20,716 bases of DNA from Candidatus Izemoplasma sp. (GCA_029939615.1 JAOZSP010000001.1:1-20716); one strand, 5' to 3'; shown: positions 1-7,909, numbered from the stretch's first letter. A program made the numbers and translations. The notes: generated by a model not told the origin, from the letters alone.

Positions 1-1
1 A

Positions 2-1264
2 AATAATGCTAAAACATTTGGAATTGGTATTCGTATTGCAAAAGGTTATCACCGTGTATACGGATATACAAACAGTTCAGAAGAAAATGATTTAGTTAAA
101 TTAGCTGAAGATTTATCACAATCATTTCCTGGAGAAAGTGCAAATATTCAATTTGAACTAGAAGAATTAAAAATTGCTGATTTACATCAAGCAAAAATTT
201 TACCTTCAGAAGTAGCTATTGACGAAAAGATTACTATATTAAAAAGAGCTAATAAAGCAGCTAGGGACTATGATGAGGATATCAAACAGGTATACTTAAA
301 CTATCAAGATTATGTTCAAAAAGTATGGATTGCAAATACTGAGGGAACTTATGTTCAAGATACTAGAACAAGAACTCGTATGTATATTAGTGCAGTTGCT
401 GCTAACGAAACAACTAAACAAACTGGTGGAAAAGGTCCTGGTGGGACATACGGATTTGAATTTTATAGTGAAGTAATTAATGTTGAAGATGAAGCTAGAG
501 AAGCAGCTAGAGTTGCAATTGCAAATCTTCATGCCAAAGAATGCCCTAGTGGGAAATTGGCCGTTGTTATAGATAACGGGTTTGGTGGAGTTATTTTCCA
601 TGAAGCAGTTGGACATAGTTTAGAAGCAACAATGGTTGCTAAAGGTGCAAGTGTATTTAGTGGAAAAAAAGGAGAACTAATTGCTAATCCATTAGTTAAT
701 GCTGTTGATGATGGAACTATTAGTCATGCATGGGGTAGTGCTACTTATGATGATGAAGGTAATTTACAAAAAAGACGTCAATTAATTAAAGATGGTATTT
801 TGACAAGTTATATGATAGATAAACTAAATGCTAAGAGAATGAATGACGAATGTACAAATTCTGGTAGACGTGAGTCTTATAGATATGCTCCTACTTCAAG
901 AATGACAAATACATTTATTGATAATGGAGAATCAACATTTGAAGAAATCATTGCAGCTACTAAATTTGGATTATATGCTAAAAAATTGGGCGGTGGAAGT
1001 GTAAATCCTGCAACTGGTGATTTTAACTTTTCTGTTAATGAAGGGTATATGATTAGAGACGGTAAGATTGCTGAAGCAGTACGCGGAGCATCACTTGTAG
1101 GTACTGGACGTGAAGCATTACTGAAAGTAGATATGGTAGGAAATAATTTAGATCGTGAGCAAGGAATGTGTGGTAGTGAATCAGGATCTATCCCTACGGA
1201 CGTTGGACAACCAACAATTAGAATATCAGAGATTACTGTTGGTGGAAGAGGAGGTGCTATTTAA
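2..1264 (+). CDS. tldD: TldD metalloprotease subunit, 5' partial
   Basis: The reading frame is open from base 2 with no start in the window, so about 40 N-terminal residues appear to be missing from a family usually near 460-480 residues. TldD pairs with TldE to form a cytoplasmic metalloprotease that degrades unfolded or linear peptides and, in some bacteria, matures modified peptides. The hallmark HExxxH zinc motif (HEAVGH) is intact at 599-616. The C-terminal half keeps the glycine-rich family signatures around GGSVNPATGDF and the ending SEITVGGRGGAI. The stop overlaps the tldE start by one base (TAATG), so the two are translationally coupled. An internal ATG at 380 is not the start, because homologous-looking sequence runs upstream without a break. 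The family call is secure; the physiological substrate is unknown. Confidence 0.93.
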   Translation, partial: NNAKTFGIGIRIAKGYHRVYGYTNSSEENDLVKLAEDLSQSFPGESANIQFELEELKIADLHQAKILPSEVAIDEKITILKRANKAARDYDEDIKQVYLNYQDYVQKVWIANTEGTYVQDTRTRTRMYISAVAANETTKQTGGKGPGGTYGFEFYSEVINVEDEAREAARVAIANLHAKECPSGKLAVVIDNGFGGVIFHEAVGHSLEATMVAKGASVFSGKKGELIANPLVNAVDDGTISHAWGSATYDDEGNLQKRRQLIKDGILTSYMIDKLNAKRMNDECTNSGRRESYRYAPTSRMTNTFIDNGESTFEEIIAATKFGLYAKKLGGGSVNPATGDFNFSVNEGYMIRDGKIAEAVRGASLVGTGREALLKVDMVGNNLDREQGMCGSESGSIPTDVGQPTIRISEITVGGRGGAI

Positions 1265-2577
1265 TGAATTTTGAAAAGTTATTCGACTTAGCTAAAGCAA
1301 AAGGAATTGAAGACTTACAAGTATATTTTACGGGTGGTACCGAATTTGATATTGAAGTATTTAAAGGCGCTTTAGAAAAATATACTATTGCTGATACAGC
1401 AAAATTGGCTGTTAAGGGTATCTATAACTCAAAAATGGGTAATGTAAGCACAGAAATTATTAATGAAGACGTTTATGGATTTATAGTTGATAGCGTAATC
1501 GCTTCTGCTAATGCAGTAGACAGTGAAGATGAAGTATTTATTTATGAAGGAGATAAAGAATATACTAATGTTGAGGGATTATATAATACAAGCCTTAATG
1601 AAGTAACTCCTGCTCAAAAAATTGCTAACACTAAGCGTTTAGAAGAATTAATTATGGCACAAGATGAAAGAATTACTATGGTTCAAGTATCTTATGGAGA
1701 AGGAACATCAAAAGTATTAATACAAAACTCAAAAGGTTTAAAACTCGAAAAAGAGGCTAATGGTGCATCTTTGGTTGCATTTATTATAGCTTCAGATGGT
1801 AACGATCAAAGAACTACTCATGAATATAAACTGACAAATGATTATAATGACTTTGATTTAGAAAAATTTGCAGAAGAGGGAGCTAAAAAAGCTTGTTTAC
1901 AATTAGGTGCTGCTCCTTGTGAAAGTGGAGAATATGAGATAGTTCTTGAAAACTTAGCAAGTGCTACATTACTTTCACCATATATTTCAATGTTTAGTGC
2001 AGAGAGCGTTCAAAAAGATGTCTCTTTATTAAAAGGTAAAATTGATGAAATAATTGGTAGTGAATTAATTACTTTAGTTGATGATCCATTTATGAAAAAA
2101 TCATATAAATCAGGTGGGTTTGATAATGAAGGTGTTGCTACTAAATATAAAGAGCTTATTAAAGATGGGAAATTAACAGGGTATTTACACAATCTAAAAA
2201 CAGCTAAAAAAGATGGTGTTCTATCTACAGGAAACGCTTTTGGAAGAGGAATTTCAACAACAAACTTCTATTTTAAGGCAGGTAAAGAAGAATTTGATGA
2301 TATGGTTAAATCAATGAAAAAAGGATTAATCATCACATCTATTTCAGGTACTCATGCTGGTTGTGACGCAATAAGTGGAGACTTTAGTTTACAGTCTTCT
2401 GGATTCTTAGTTGAAAACGGGAAAATAGTTAGACCTGTTGCACTAATTACTATTGCAGGAAACTATTTAGACTTATTAAAAGATATTACTCATGTTGGAA
2501 ATGATTTAAAATTAGACTACGGATTTGTAGGAAGTCCATCAATGAAAATTAGATCTTTAAAAGTATCAGGAAAATAA
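1264..2577 (+). CDS. tldE: TldE/PmbA-type metalloprotease partner subunit
   Basis: This 437-residue protein of the TldD/PmbA family lacks the HExxxH motif, as expected of the non-catalytic partner that builds the heterodimer with TldD. The C-terminal half shows family features: GNAFGRGISTTNFYF, the GDFSLQSSGFLVENGKIV stretch and the ending VGSPSMKIRSLKVSG. An AGGAGGT ribosome binding site at 1249-1255 lies 8 bases before the ATG. It overlaps tldD by one base and is followed at once by a strong terminator, so tldD-tldE form the end of a transcription unit. No precursor-peptide gene is visible beside it, so general peptide turnover is likelier than maturation of a local product, though the upstream side is outside the window. 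Confidence 0.93.
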   Translation: MNFEKLFDLAKAKGIEDLQVYFTGGTEFDIEVFKGALEKYTIADTAKLAVKGIYNSKMGNVSTEIINEDVYGFIVDSVIASANAVDSEDEVFIYEGDKEYTNVEGLYNTSLNEVTPAQKIANTKRLEELIMAQDERITMVQVSYGEGTSKVLIQNSKGLKLEKEANGASLVAFIIASDGNDQRTTHEYKLTNDYNDFDLEKFAEEGAKKACLQLGAAPCESGEYEIVLENLASATLLSPYISMFSAESVQKDVSLLKGKIDEIIGSELITLVDDPFMKKSYKSGGFDNEGVATKYKELIKDGKLTGYLHNLKTAKKDGVLSTGNAFGRGISTTNFYFKAGKEEFDDMVKSMKKGLIITSISGTHAGCDAISGDFSLQSSGFLVENGKIVRPVALITIAGNYLDLLKDITHVGNDLKLDYGFVGSPSMKIRSLKVSGK

Positions 2578-2602
2578 ACACTGCCAAAAGCAGTGTTTTT
2601 TT
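2578..2602 (+). terminator. Intrinsic terminator of tldD-tldE
   Basis: A perfect 7-bp stem (ACACTGC / GCAGTGT) closes a 5-base loop and runs into a tract of seven T at 2596-2602. It begins directly after the tldE stop codon. Confidence 0.92.
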
Positions 2603-2618
2603 GAAAGTGTTTACACTT
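2601..2618 (+). promoter_or_regulatory. Catabolite (cre-like) operator upstream of fba
   Basis: Bases 2601-2615 (TTGAAAGTGTTTACA) match the CcpA cre consensus WTGNAANCGNWWNCA with one mismatch (T for C). The same stretch holds a perfect palindrome, AAGTGT-TT-ACACTT, at 2605-2618. It is centred near -62 relative to the predicted fba start of transcription, i.e. upstream of the -35 box. CcpA sites in that position usually activate rather than repress. The regulator identity is inference; a LacI-family relative could bind instead. Confidence 0.55.
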
Positions 2619-2638
2619 GTTCTTTGAAGTCTAGTTAG

Positions 2639-2667
2639 TTTACATATGGAAACAATTAATGTATAAT
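2639..2667 (+). promoter_or_regulatory. Sigma-A type promoter of the fba operon
   Basis: The -35 box TTTACA (2639-2644) and the perfect -10 box TATAAT (2662-2667) are separated by 17 bases. Transcription would start near 2674, about 30 bases before the fba ATG. This is the only strong promoter seen before the three-gene unit ending at 5002. Confidence 0.85.
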
Positions 2668-2704
2668 AAGAATGAAAATATTATAAATAGAGGAGGAATT
2701 AATT

Positions 2705-3571
2705 ATGGGTCTTGTATCTGCAAAAGATATGTTAGTAAAAGCAAGAAAAGAAGGTTATGCTGTAGGACAATTTAACATTAATAATTTAGAGTGGACAAAA
2801 GCGGTTTTAGTAGCTGCGCAAAAAGCGAACTCAGCGGTTATTTTAGGAGTATCTGAAGGTGCTGCTAGATATATGACAGGATTTGATACTGTTGTTGGAA
2901 TGACTGAAGGAATGATGAAGAATTTAGGAATTACAGTTCCTGTATCATTACATTTAGATCATGGTAGTTTTGATGGAGCTAAAGCTTGTATTGAAGCTGG
3001 ATTTAGTAGTGTTATGTTTGACGGTTCACATTATTCAATTGAAGAAAACATTCAAAAAACAACTGAAATAATTGCTTATGCAAATGAACGTGGAATTAGT
3101 GTTGAAGCTGAAGTAGGAAGTATTGGTGGCGAAGAAGATGGTATTATTGGTGCTGGAGAAGTTGCTGATGTTAATGAATGTAAAATGATTGCTGATTTAG
3201 GCGTTACTATGTTAGCAGCAGGAATTGGAAATATTCATGGAAAATATCCTGCAAATTGGACAGGGTTACGACTAGACGTATTAAAAAACATCCAAGATGC
3301 AACTGGGAATATGCCTTTAGTACTTCATGGTGGAACTGGTATTCCTGATGAAATGGTTAAAGAAGCAATCGCGTTAGGTGTTTCAAAAATTAATGTAAAT
3401 ACTGATTTACAGTTGATTTTTGCTGCTGCAACTAGAAAATATGTTGAGGCTGGATTAGATTTAGTTGGTAAAGGTTACGATCCTCGTAAATTATTAAAAT
3501 CAGGATATGATGCAATCGTTGAAGCAATTATAGAAAAAATGGAATTATTTGGTTCTAAAGATAAAGCGTAG
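2705..3571 (+). CDS. fba: Class II fructose-1,6-bisphosphate aldolase
   Basis: This cytoplasmic zinc enzyme reversibly cleaves fructose 1,6-bisphosphate into dihydroxyacetone phosphate and glyceraldehyde 3-phosphate in glycolysis and gluconeogenesis. At 288 residues it is close to Bacillus FbaA. Visible active-site features are LDHG (catalytic Asp85, zinc ligand His86), EAEVGSIGGEEDG from Glu134, GNIHGKY with His178, VLHGGTGIP with His208 and the phosphate-binding INVNTD near 229-234. The C-terminus YDPRK...AIVEAIIEKMELFGS is also typical. AGGAGG at 2691-2696 lies 8 bases before the ATG. It is first in an operon with the ZIP transporter 9 bases downstream. Related tagatose-bisphosphate aldolases share these motifs, but overall similarity favours FbaA. 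A cre-like site upstream suggests carbon-source control. Confidence 0.95.
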   Translation: MGLVSAKDMLVKARKEGYAVGQFNINNLEWTKAVLVAAQKANSAVILGVSEGAARYMTGFDTVVGMTEGMMKNLGITVPVSLHLDHGSFDGAKACIEAGFSSVMFDGSHYSIEENIQKTTEIIAYANERGISVEAEVGSIGGEEDGIIGAGEVADVNECKMIADLGVTMLAAGIGNIHGKYPANWTGLRLDVLKNIQDATGNMPLVLHGGTGIPDEMVKEAIALGVSKINVNTDLQLIFAAATRKYVEAGLDLVGKGYDPRKLLKSGYDAIVEAIIEKMELFGSKDKA

Positions 3572-3580
3572 GTGTTTTAA

Positions 3581-4399
3581 ATGATAGATTGGATTTATGC
3601 TAACCCTGTTTTAGCGGCTTTTTTAGCGACTTTATTTACTTGGGGGATGACTGCATTAGGTAGTGCATTGGTATTTCCTTTTGCAAAAGTATCAAAAAAG
3701 GCATTTAATGGCTTATTAGGATTTAGTGCTGGAGTTATGATTGCTGCATCTTTTTGGAGTTTATTAAATCCAGCAATTATTCTTGCTGAATCACAAGGGA
3801 TGAATCCGATTATGCAGGCTTCATTTGGATTTTTAAGTGGGGGTTTGTTTATTCTTCTAATTGATAAATATTTACCGCATATGCACGTTATGACAAAACA
3901 TGAAGAAGGAATAAAATCATCTTGGCATCGTAGTGTTTTGTTAGTATTAGCTATTACCTTACACAATATACCCGAAGGATTAGCCGTTGGTGTAGCATTT
4001 GGTTACGCTGCTAGTCTTGCTGGTGGAACACCTGCAGCATCTGCAGCTGTTGGTGGAGCTGTTGCTTTAGCAGTAGGGATTGGTATTCAAAATTTCCCAG
4101 AAGGAGCTGCGGTTAGCGTTCCTTTAAGACGTGAAGGTATGAAAAAATCTAAGGCATTTTCAATAGGACAATTCAGTGGTATGGTTGAGCCAATAGCGGG
4201 TGTTATAGGAGCAATTTTGGCGATTACAATGAGAGATATTTTGCCGTTCTCGTTAAGTTTTGCTGCTGGAGCAATGATCTATGTAGTTGTAGAAGAGTTA
4301 ATTCCTGAATCGCAAATGATGGAAACAACAAAAATTGCTACAATAGGAGCTATGATAGGATTTGTTGTTATGATGGCATTGGATGTTTCTCTTGGATAG
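3581..4399 (+). CDS. ZIP family divalent metal transporter
   Basis: This 272-residue polytopic membrane protein is predicted to import zinc or related divalent cations (ZIP/GufA/ZupT group). The diagnostic helix motifs are HNIPEGLAVGVAFG (residues 128-141) and QNFPEGAAVSVPLRREG (170-186), plus EELIPES (238-244). A His-containing loop, PHMH at 99-102, lies in the cytoplasmic-loop region where the family often carries a metal-binding segment. About eight hydrophobic segments are seen. It starts 9 bases after fba in the same operon; GGTG upstream gives only a modest ribosome binding site. Pairing with a zinc-dependent aldolase may be functional (supply of the metal cofactor), but that is inference. 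Metal specificity cannot be read from sequence. Confidence 0.9.
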   Translation: MIDWIYANPVLAAFLATLFTWGMTALGSALVFPFAKVSKKAFNGLLGFSAGVMIAASFWSLLNPAIILAESQGMNPIMQASFGFLSGGLFILLIDKYLPHMHVMTKHEEGIKSSWHRSVLLVLAITLHNIPEGLAVGVAFGYAASLAGGTPAASAAVGGAVALAVGIGIQNFPEGAAVSVPLRREGMKKSKAFSIGQFSGMVEPIAGVIGAILAITMRDILPFSLSFAAGAMIYVVVEELIPESQMMETTKIATIGAMIGFVVMMALDVSLG

Positions 4400-4973
4400 T
4401 TTCGTACTTAAGGATTATGCTTCTTGGAAGATAGAAAATCATGAATTATTAGACACCCTAAATAAAAATGATAATCTAATTTATGAACGTCTTGAGCCAA
4501 TTTATTTAGTTTTAGAACATATATATGATTTAGCTTGTGATCAATCTGAAATTGATGAGGATTATGAAGCGATATTCCAAATAGGATTTAACTATCTTTT
4601 TTCACAGTTCAATGTAATAAAAATATATTATGAGAGTTTGTTTAACTCTAACTGTAATGATTTTGTTCGTTATAGCGAAATGATGGTATTTTTGTTATAT
4701 ATATTTGATATAAGGACGGATTTAGAAAATCAAGGAATTGAATCAAGTTTAGAAGCGTTAAATGATGTTGAGACATATATTGAAAACATGATTATGGAAC
4801 GAAGAGAAGACTATGATTATGTTCGTAAAACTTTAAATGATGTTTTAAGAACTATTTTTGATGGATTTGATTATGAATTTGTAAGTATTATTGATATATT
4901 TGTTGAGATTGCTGAAAATCTAGGAATATTCATTTATGAGAATAAGGAATTTGTAATTGGTAAAGAAATTTAA
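4383..4973 (+). CDS. Acidic, probably all-helical protein of unknown function
   Basis: I do not recognise this 196-residue protein. It overlaps the end of the ZIP gene by 17 bases and has no clear ribosome binding site, so it is probably translated by coupling to the upstream gene; the exact start is uncertain. It is rich in Asp, Glu, Tyr, Ile and Leu, poor in Gly and Pro, and has no signal peptide or convincing membrane helix, suggesting a soluble helical cytoplasmic protein. Runs such as LEPIYLVLEHIYDLA and RKTLNDVLRTIFDGFDYEFVSIIDIFVEI look amphipathic. It is the last gene of the fba unit and is followed 0-30 bases later by a terminator. Codon usage looks like its neighbours, so it is a real gene. 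An accessory role to the transporter is only a guess. Confidence 0.75.
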   Translation: MFLLDSFVLKDYASWKIENHELLDTLNKNDNLIYERLEPIYLVLEHIYDLACDQSEIDEDYEAIFQIGFNYLFSQFNVIKIYYESLFNSNCNDFVRYSEMMVFLLYIFDIRTDLENQGIESSLEALNDVETYIENMIMERREDYDYVRKTLNDVLRTIFDGFDYEFVSIIDIFVEIAENLGIFIYENKEFVIGKEI

Positions 4974-5002
4974 AACACAGGATTTGATCTTGTGTTTTTT
5001 TT
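4973..5002 (+). terminator. Intrinsic terminator of the fba operon
   Basis: An 11-bp stem (AAACACAGGAT / ATCTTGTGTTT, one G-U pair) closes a TTG loop and ends in a T tract at 4995-5002. It lies right after the stop of the unknown acidic protein and faces the lysS terminator. Confidence 0.9.
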
Positions 5003-5004
5003 AC

Positions 5005-5035
5005 AAAAAAATAGGACTGAATTTCAGTCCTATTT
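5005..5035 (-). terminator. Intrinsic terminator of lysS
   Basis: Read on the minus strand, a 10-bp stem (ATAGGACTGA with its complement, 5011-5020 and 5024-5033) closes a 3-base loop and runs into a T tract (A at 5005-5010 on the plus strand). The lysS stop codon lies inside the stem. Confidence 0.88.
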
Positions 5036-6520
5036 ACCTCTTGGTTTCATATGTGGAAATAGTAATACATCTCTAATTGAGGCATTTCCTGTTAAAAGCA
5101 TAATTAGTCTATCAACACCAATTCCAAGTCCACCTGCAGGTGGCATACCATATTCTAATGCTTCAACATAATCAATATCCATTTCATTTGCTTCAGCATT
5201 TCCTAATTCTTTTTCAGCTAATTGTGATAAAAATCTCTCTTTTTGATCAATCGGATCATTTAATTCTGTAAAAGCATTTGCGTATTCACGACCATCGATA
5301 AATAGCTCAAATCTATCAGTAAATCTTGGATCTTCTGTATTCTTTTTTGCTAATGGACTGATTTCGATTGGGTGTCCAAATACAAATGTTGGTTGAATAA
5401 CATTTTTTTCACAGTACTCTTCGAATAGTAAGTTTAAGATGTGTCCTGTTCCTGTATAGTGTTTTGGTACATCAAGTTCGCGGTCTAGAGCGAATTGCTT
5501 TGCCTTCTCAAAAGTCATATTTTTATCCCAAAAATCAATTCCTACAGTATCTCTTACAGCATCTGCCATATGAAGTTTTGTCCATGGTTTTGTTAAATAT
5601 ATTTCTTTATCGTTATAAATAACAGTAGCTTTTCCAAGTTCTTTGGCAACTGTGGATACTAAATACTCTGTTAGTTCCATCATTGTTTCAACGTTGCCAT
5701 ATGCTTGATATAGTTCTAACATTGTAAATTCAGGATTATGTTTAATACTCATCCCTTCGTTTCGGAATGTTCTACCAATTTCATAAACACCATCAAATCC
5801 ACCAACTATTAATCTTTTTAAGTATAGTTCTGGCGCTATTCTAAGGTAAAAAGGCATGTTTAGAGAATTATGATGTGTTTCAAATGGTCTAGCTGCAGCT
5901 CCACCTAGTATTGGGTGAAGAATTGGTGTTTCTACTTCTAGATAACCACGATCATCAAGTAATCTCCTAATCATTGTAATTATTTTAGAGCGTAAAATGA
6001 AGGTGTTTCTAGAATCGATGTTAGTTATTAAATCAACATATCGACGACGATATCTTTCCTCTATATCTTTTAGTCCATGATACTTTTCTGGAAGAGGGCG
6101 TAAAGCCTTACTTAAATGCGTAATTTTCTCAGCACGAATACTTAGTTCACCCATTCTTGTTTTCATTATTTTACCTTCGACACCAATAATGTCTCCGATA
6201 TCTGCTTTTTTAAATAATTCAAAAGTATCTTCACCAACAGCATCTAATCTAACGTAAAGTTGAACTTGTCCAAATTGGTCCATTATATGTGCAAAAGCAG
6301 CTTTTCCTTTACCACGGATTGTCATTATACGACCAGCAATTTTTATTAGTTCTGTGTCCATATCATGAAGTTCTTCTTTTGTGTATTGATCAAATTTCTC
6401 TTGTAAAGATCTTGTATTGTTATTACGATCAAAACGTTGTCCAAAAGGATCTAACCCTTTTTCTCTTAAATATTTTAGTTTTTCTCTTCTAACCATCTCT
6501 TGTTCAGTATGTTTTTCCAT
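5030..6520 (-). CDS. lysS: Lysyl-tRNA synthetase, class II
   Basis: This cytoplasmic enzyme charges tRNA-Lys with lysine using ATP. The 496 residues match the usual bacterial length. An N-terminal OB-fold anticodon-binding domain spans about 58-140 (IKIAGRIMTIRGKGKAAF...). The catalytic core carries motif 2 (GRTFRNEGMSIKHNPEF, about 249-265) and motif 3 (GGLGIGVDRLIMLL, from about 463), both intact. AGAGGTGA lies 5 bases before the ATG. It has its own extended -10 promoter and its own terminator, so it is transcribed alone, although some readthrough from the upstream lipoprotein gene is possible. A lysine supply to TilS is shared only at the metabolite level. Assignment is secure. Confidence 0.97.
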   Translation of the reverse strand: MEKHTEQEMVRREKLKYLREKGLDPFGQRFDRNNNTRSLQEKFDQYTKEELHDMDTELIKIAGRIMTIRGKGKAAFAHIMDQFGQVQLYVRLDAVGEDTFELFKKADIGDIIGVEGKIMKTRMGELSIRAEKITHLSKALRPLPEKYHGLKDIEERYRRRYVDLITNIDSRNTFILRSKIITMIRRLLDDRGYLEVETPILHPILGGAAARPFETHHNSLNMPFYLRIAPELYLKRLIVGGFDGVYEIGRTFRNEGMSIKHNPEFTMLELYQAYGNVETMMELTEYLVSTVAKELGKATVIYNDKEIYLTKPWTKLHMADAVRDTVGIDFWDKNMTFEKAKQFALDRELDVPKHYTGTGHILNLLFEEYCEKNVIQPTFVFGHPIEISPLAKKNTEDPRFTDRFELFIDGREYANAFTELNDPIDQKERFLSQLAEKELGNAEANEMDIDYVEALEYGMPPAGGLGIGVDRLIMLLTGNASIRDVLLFPHMKPRGK

Positions 6521-6551
6521 TTAAGTCACCTCTTTTTGTAATGTGTTTATG

Positions 6552-6560
6552 ATTATATCA
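6552..6560 (-). promoter_or_regulatory. Extended -10 promoter of lysS
   Basis: The minus strand reads TGATATAAT (TG at 6559-6560, TATAAT at 6552-6557), an extended -10 element about 30 bases upstream of the lysS ATG. No good -35 box is seen, which such promoters tolerate. Confidence 0.65.
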
Positions 6561-6573
6561 TATAATAATTTCT

Positions 6574-6607
6574 TATAAAATAAAATAGAACAAAAATGTT
6601 CTATTTT
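6574..6607 (-). terminator. Intrinsic terminator of the zinc-type lipoprotein gene
   Basis: A perfect 11-bp stem (6582-6592 with 6597-6607) closes a 4-base loop. On the minus strand its T-rich arm continues into ATTTTAT. The stop codon at 6601-6603 is inside the stem. Confidence 0.8.
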
Positions 6608-7560
6608 GTGGCGGTATTTAATATTTCTAGATTATCATACATGACTGTAATGTAATTTGCCCCATTTTCTGCTTCTTCATTTGTGAGGTTTCCAAGGCCA
6701 TGTAAGAAGAGAGCACTAGCTGAGAGATCTATTGTTAGCAATTCTTGTAGAACTTGTTCTCCAGCTGGAGAGTTAACATTTTTTTCAAATAGAATAAAAT
6801 GAATATTATGTTCAAGTGCTAAATCTACATACTCAATAATATCACCAGGATTACTTTCTGATGAATGTGCGTCGGTTGTGATTGATAATATTTCAATATC
6901 ATATCTTTCATGCCAATAAGTAAATAACATTACTGTTGCAATAATCGGTTTAATTGCTTCATCTGCCATAAGTTGATAGTCTTGATCTAGTTTTTCTAAT
7001 GCAGCGCTTAGTACCACATAATTATTATTATATAATTCTTGGTTTTCTGGATAGGTTGAAATAAGTTTATCTTTTACAAACTCTGCAGCTTGTAACATGC
7101 GTACTGGATCTAACCAAAAATGAGGGTCTTCACTTAGAGAGTTTTCATCACATGTAGTTGGAGTTTCTCCATGGTTTTCCTCGTCATGAGAATGGGCATA
7201 ACAAACTAAGTTATATTCGATATGTTGAGACATATCAACTAATTGAACATCTCCTTCAGAAAAAGTACTATCTAAGTTATTTTTGATATAAGTGTCAACA
7301 CCACCGTTAATGTAAAAAAGCAAATCAGAGTATTGCATATCGATTATTTCTTTTGCACTCCAGTCATACGAAGTGCTATGAACATTTGATCCAGGAACTC
7401 GTTTAATTTCAACTGTTTCTCCAGCAATAGATTCAACTAAATATTGAACTGGATATACTGTTACATAAATGATATTTTCTAAATCATCATCATTGCCATT
7501 ACATGCGGTAAGTGCTATGACAAGAACAAAAGACACCAATAATAATAACATTTTCTTCAT
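6601..7560 (-). CDS. Zinc/manganese ABC transporter substrate-binding lipoprotein (ZnuA/AdcA-like)
   Basis: This is a cluster A-I (family 9) metal-binding lipoprotein that would capture Zn or Mn outside the membrane. The signal sequence ends in the lipobox LTAC, with Cys20 as the lipidated residue. Ligand regions are visible: PGSNVHS (first His), SEDPHFWLDP (second His), YWHERYDI (third His) and the FEKNVNSPAG segment. A short His/Asp/Glu loop (YAHSHDEENHGE) sits before DPHFWLDP, as in zinc-specific members. GGTGG lies 5 bases before this ATG. A GTG nine bases earlier lacks a ribosome binding site and was not used. It has its own promoter and terminator, but no permease or ATPase gene is beside it, so its ABC partners must lie elsewhere. 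No clear Zur or AdcR box was found. Confidence 0.9.
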   Translation of the reverse strand: MKKMLLLLVSFVLVIALTACNGNDDDLENIIYVTVYPVQYLVESIAGETVEIKRVPGSNVHSTSYDWSAKEIIDMQYSDLLFYINGGVDTYIKNNLDSTFSEGDVQLVDMSQHIEYNLVCYAHSHDEENHGETPTTCDENSLSEDPHFWLDPVRMLQAAEFVKDKLISTYPENQELYNNNYVVLSAALEKLDQDYQLMADEAIKPIIATVMLFTYWHERYDIEILSITTDAHSSESNPGDIIEYVDLALEHNIHFILFEKNVNSPAGEQVLQELLTIDLSASALFLHGLGNLTNEEAENGANYITVMYDNLEILNTATK

Positions 7561-7588
7561 TTTTACCACCCTATTTCTTTACTAACAA

Positions 7589-7617
7589 ATTATATTATAA
7601 TAAAGTTAAAAATGCAA
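7589..7617 (-). promoter_or_regulatory. Promoter of the zinc-type lipoprotein gene
   Basis: On the minus strand, TTGCAT (7612-7617) and TATAAT (7589-7594) are separated by 17 bases. It starts 5 bases after the rqcP stop codon, so the lipoprotein gene can be expressed separately from the tilS operon. Confidence 0.75.
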
Positions 7618-7621
7618 ACTT

Positions 7622-7876
7622 TTACAATCTTTTCTCGTTAATAATTTCAAACATATTTTGAGCATCTTCTTTTTTTGTAGAGTCTAGTAGTTTTAAGACT
7701 TTTATTTCGACAATTTTATTTCCGAAAGAAATCGTTATGATATCATCAATATCTAATTTTGTAGATGATTTTGCTATTCTTCTGTTTATTTCAATTCGAC
7801 CGTTATCAGCGACTTCTTTTGCTAAAGTTCGTCTTTTTATTATTCTGGATACTTTTAAAAATTTATCTAACCTCAT
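7622..7876 (-). CDS. rqcP: S4-domain ribosome quality-control factor RqcP (YabO)
   Basis: This small S4 RNA-binding protein works with RqcH on stalled 50S subunits and supports addition of C-terminal alanine tails to nascent chains. The N-terminus MRLDKFLKVSRIIKRRTLAK is nearly the family consensus, and the S4 fold covers about residues 1-60. The later LDSTKKEDAQNMF also matches the family. AGGTG lies 6 bases before this ATG. A GTG three codons upstream overlaps that site and was rejected. It follows ftsH by 33 bases and is last in the tilS-hpt-ftsH unit. In Bacillus the gene also lies in this neighbourhood, but upstream of divIC. It could be called an Hsp15-like protein by some pipelines, but the short length and the sequence favour RqcP. 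Confidence 0.92.
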   Translation of the reverse strand: MRLDKFLKVSRIIKRRTLAKEVADNGRIEINRRIAKSSTKLDIDDIITISFGNKIVEIKVLKLLDSTKKEDAQNMFEIINEKRL

Positions 7877-7909
7877 TATTTTCACCTATTTTCAATAAGA
7901 AAGGAATTT

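Noticed and set aside
296..616. Open frame of 106 codons on the minus strand opposite tldD
   Set aside because: Cys/Ser/Asn-rich shadow of the conserved TldD frame, which runs uninterrupted through it.
2610..2623. TTTACACTTGTTC as a CopY-type copper operator
   Set aside because: It misses the TACANNTGTA core by one base and no copper gene follows; the cre-like reading fits better.
3595..3966. Open frame of 123 codons on the minus strand opposite the ZIP transporter gene
   Set aside because: It is antisense to a well-supported gene, has no ribosome binding site or recognisable domain, and its composition mirrors the coding strand.
7585..7612. AT-rich region before the zinc-type lipoprotein gene as a Zur or AdcR operator
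   Set aside because: The sequence is only loosely symmetric and matches neither the TTAAC-type AdcR site nor the Zur consensus.
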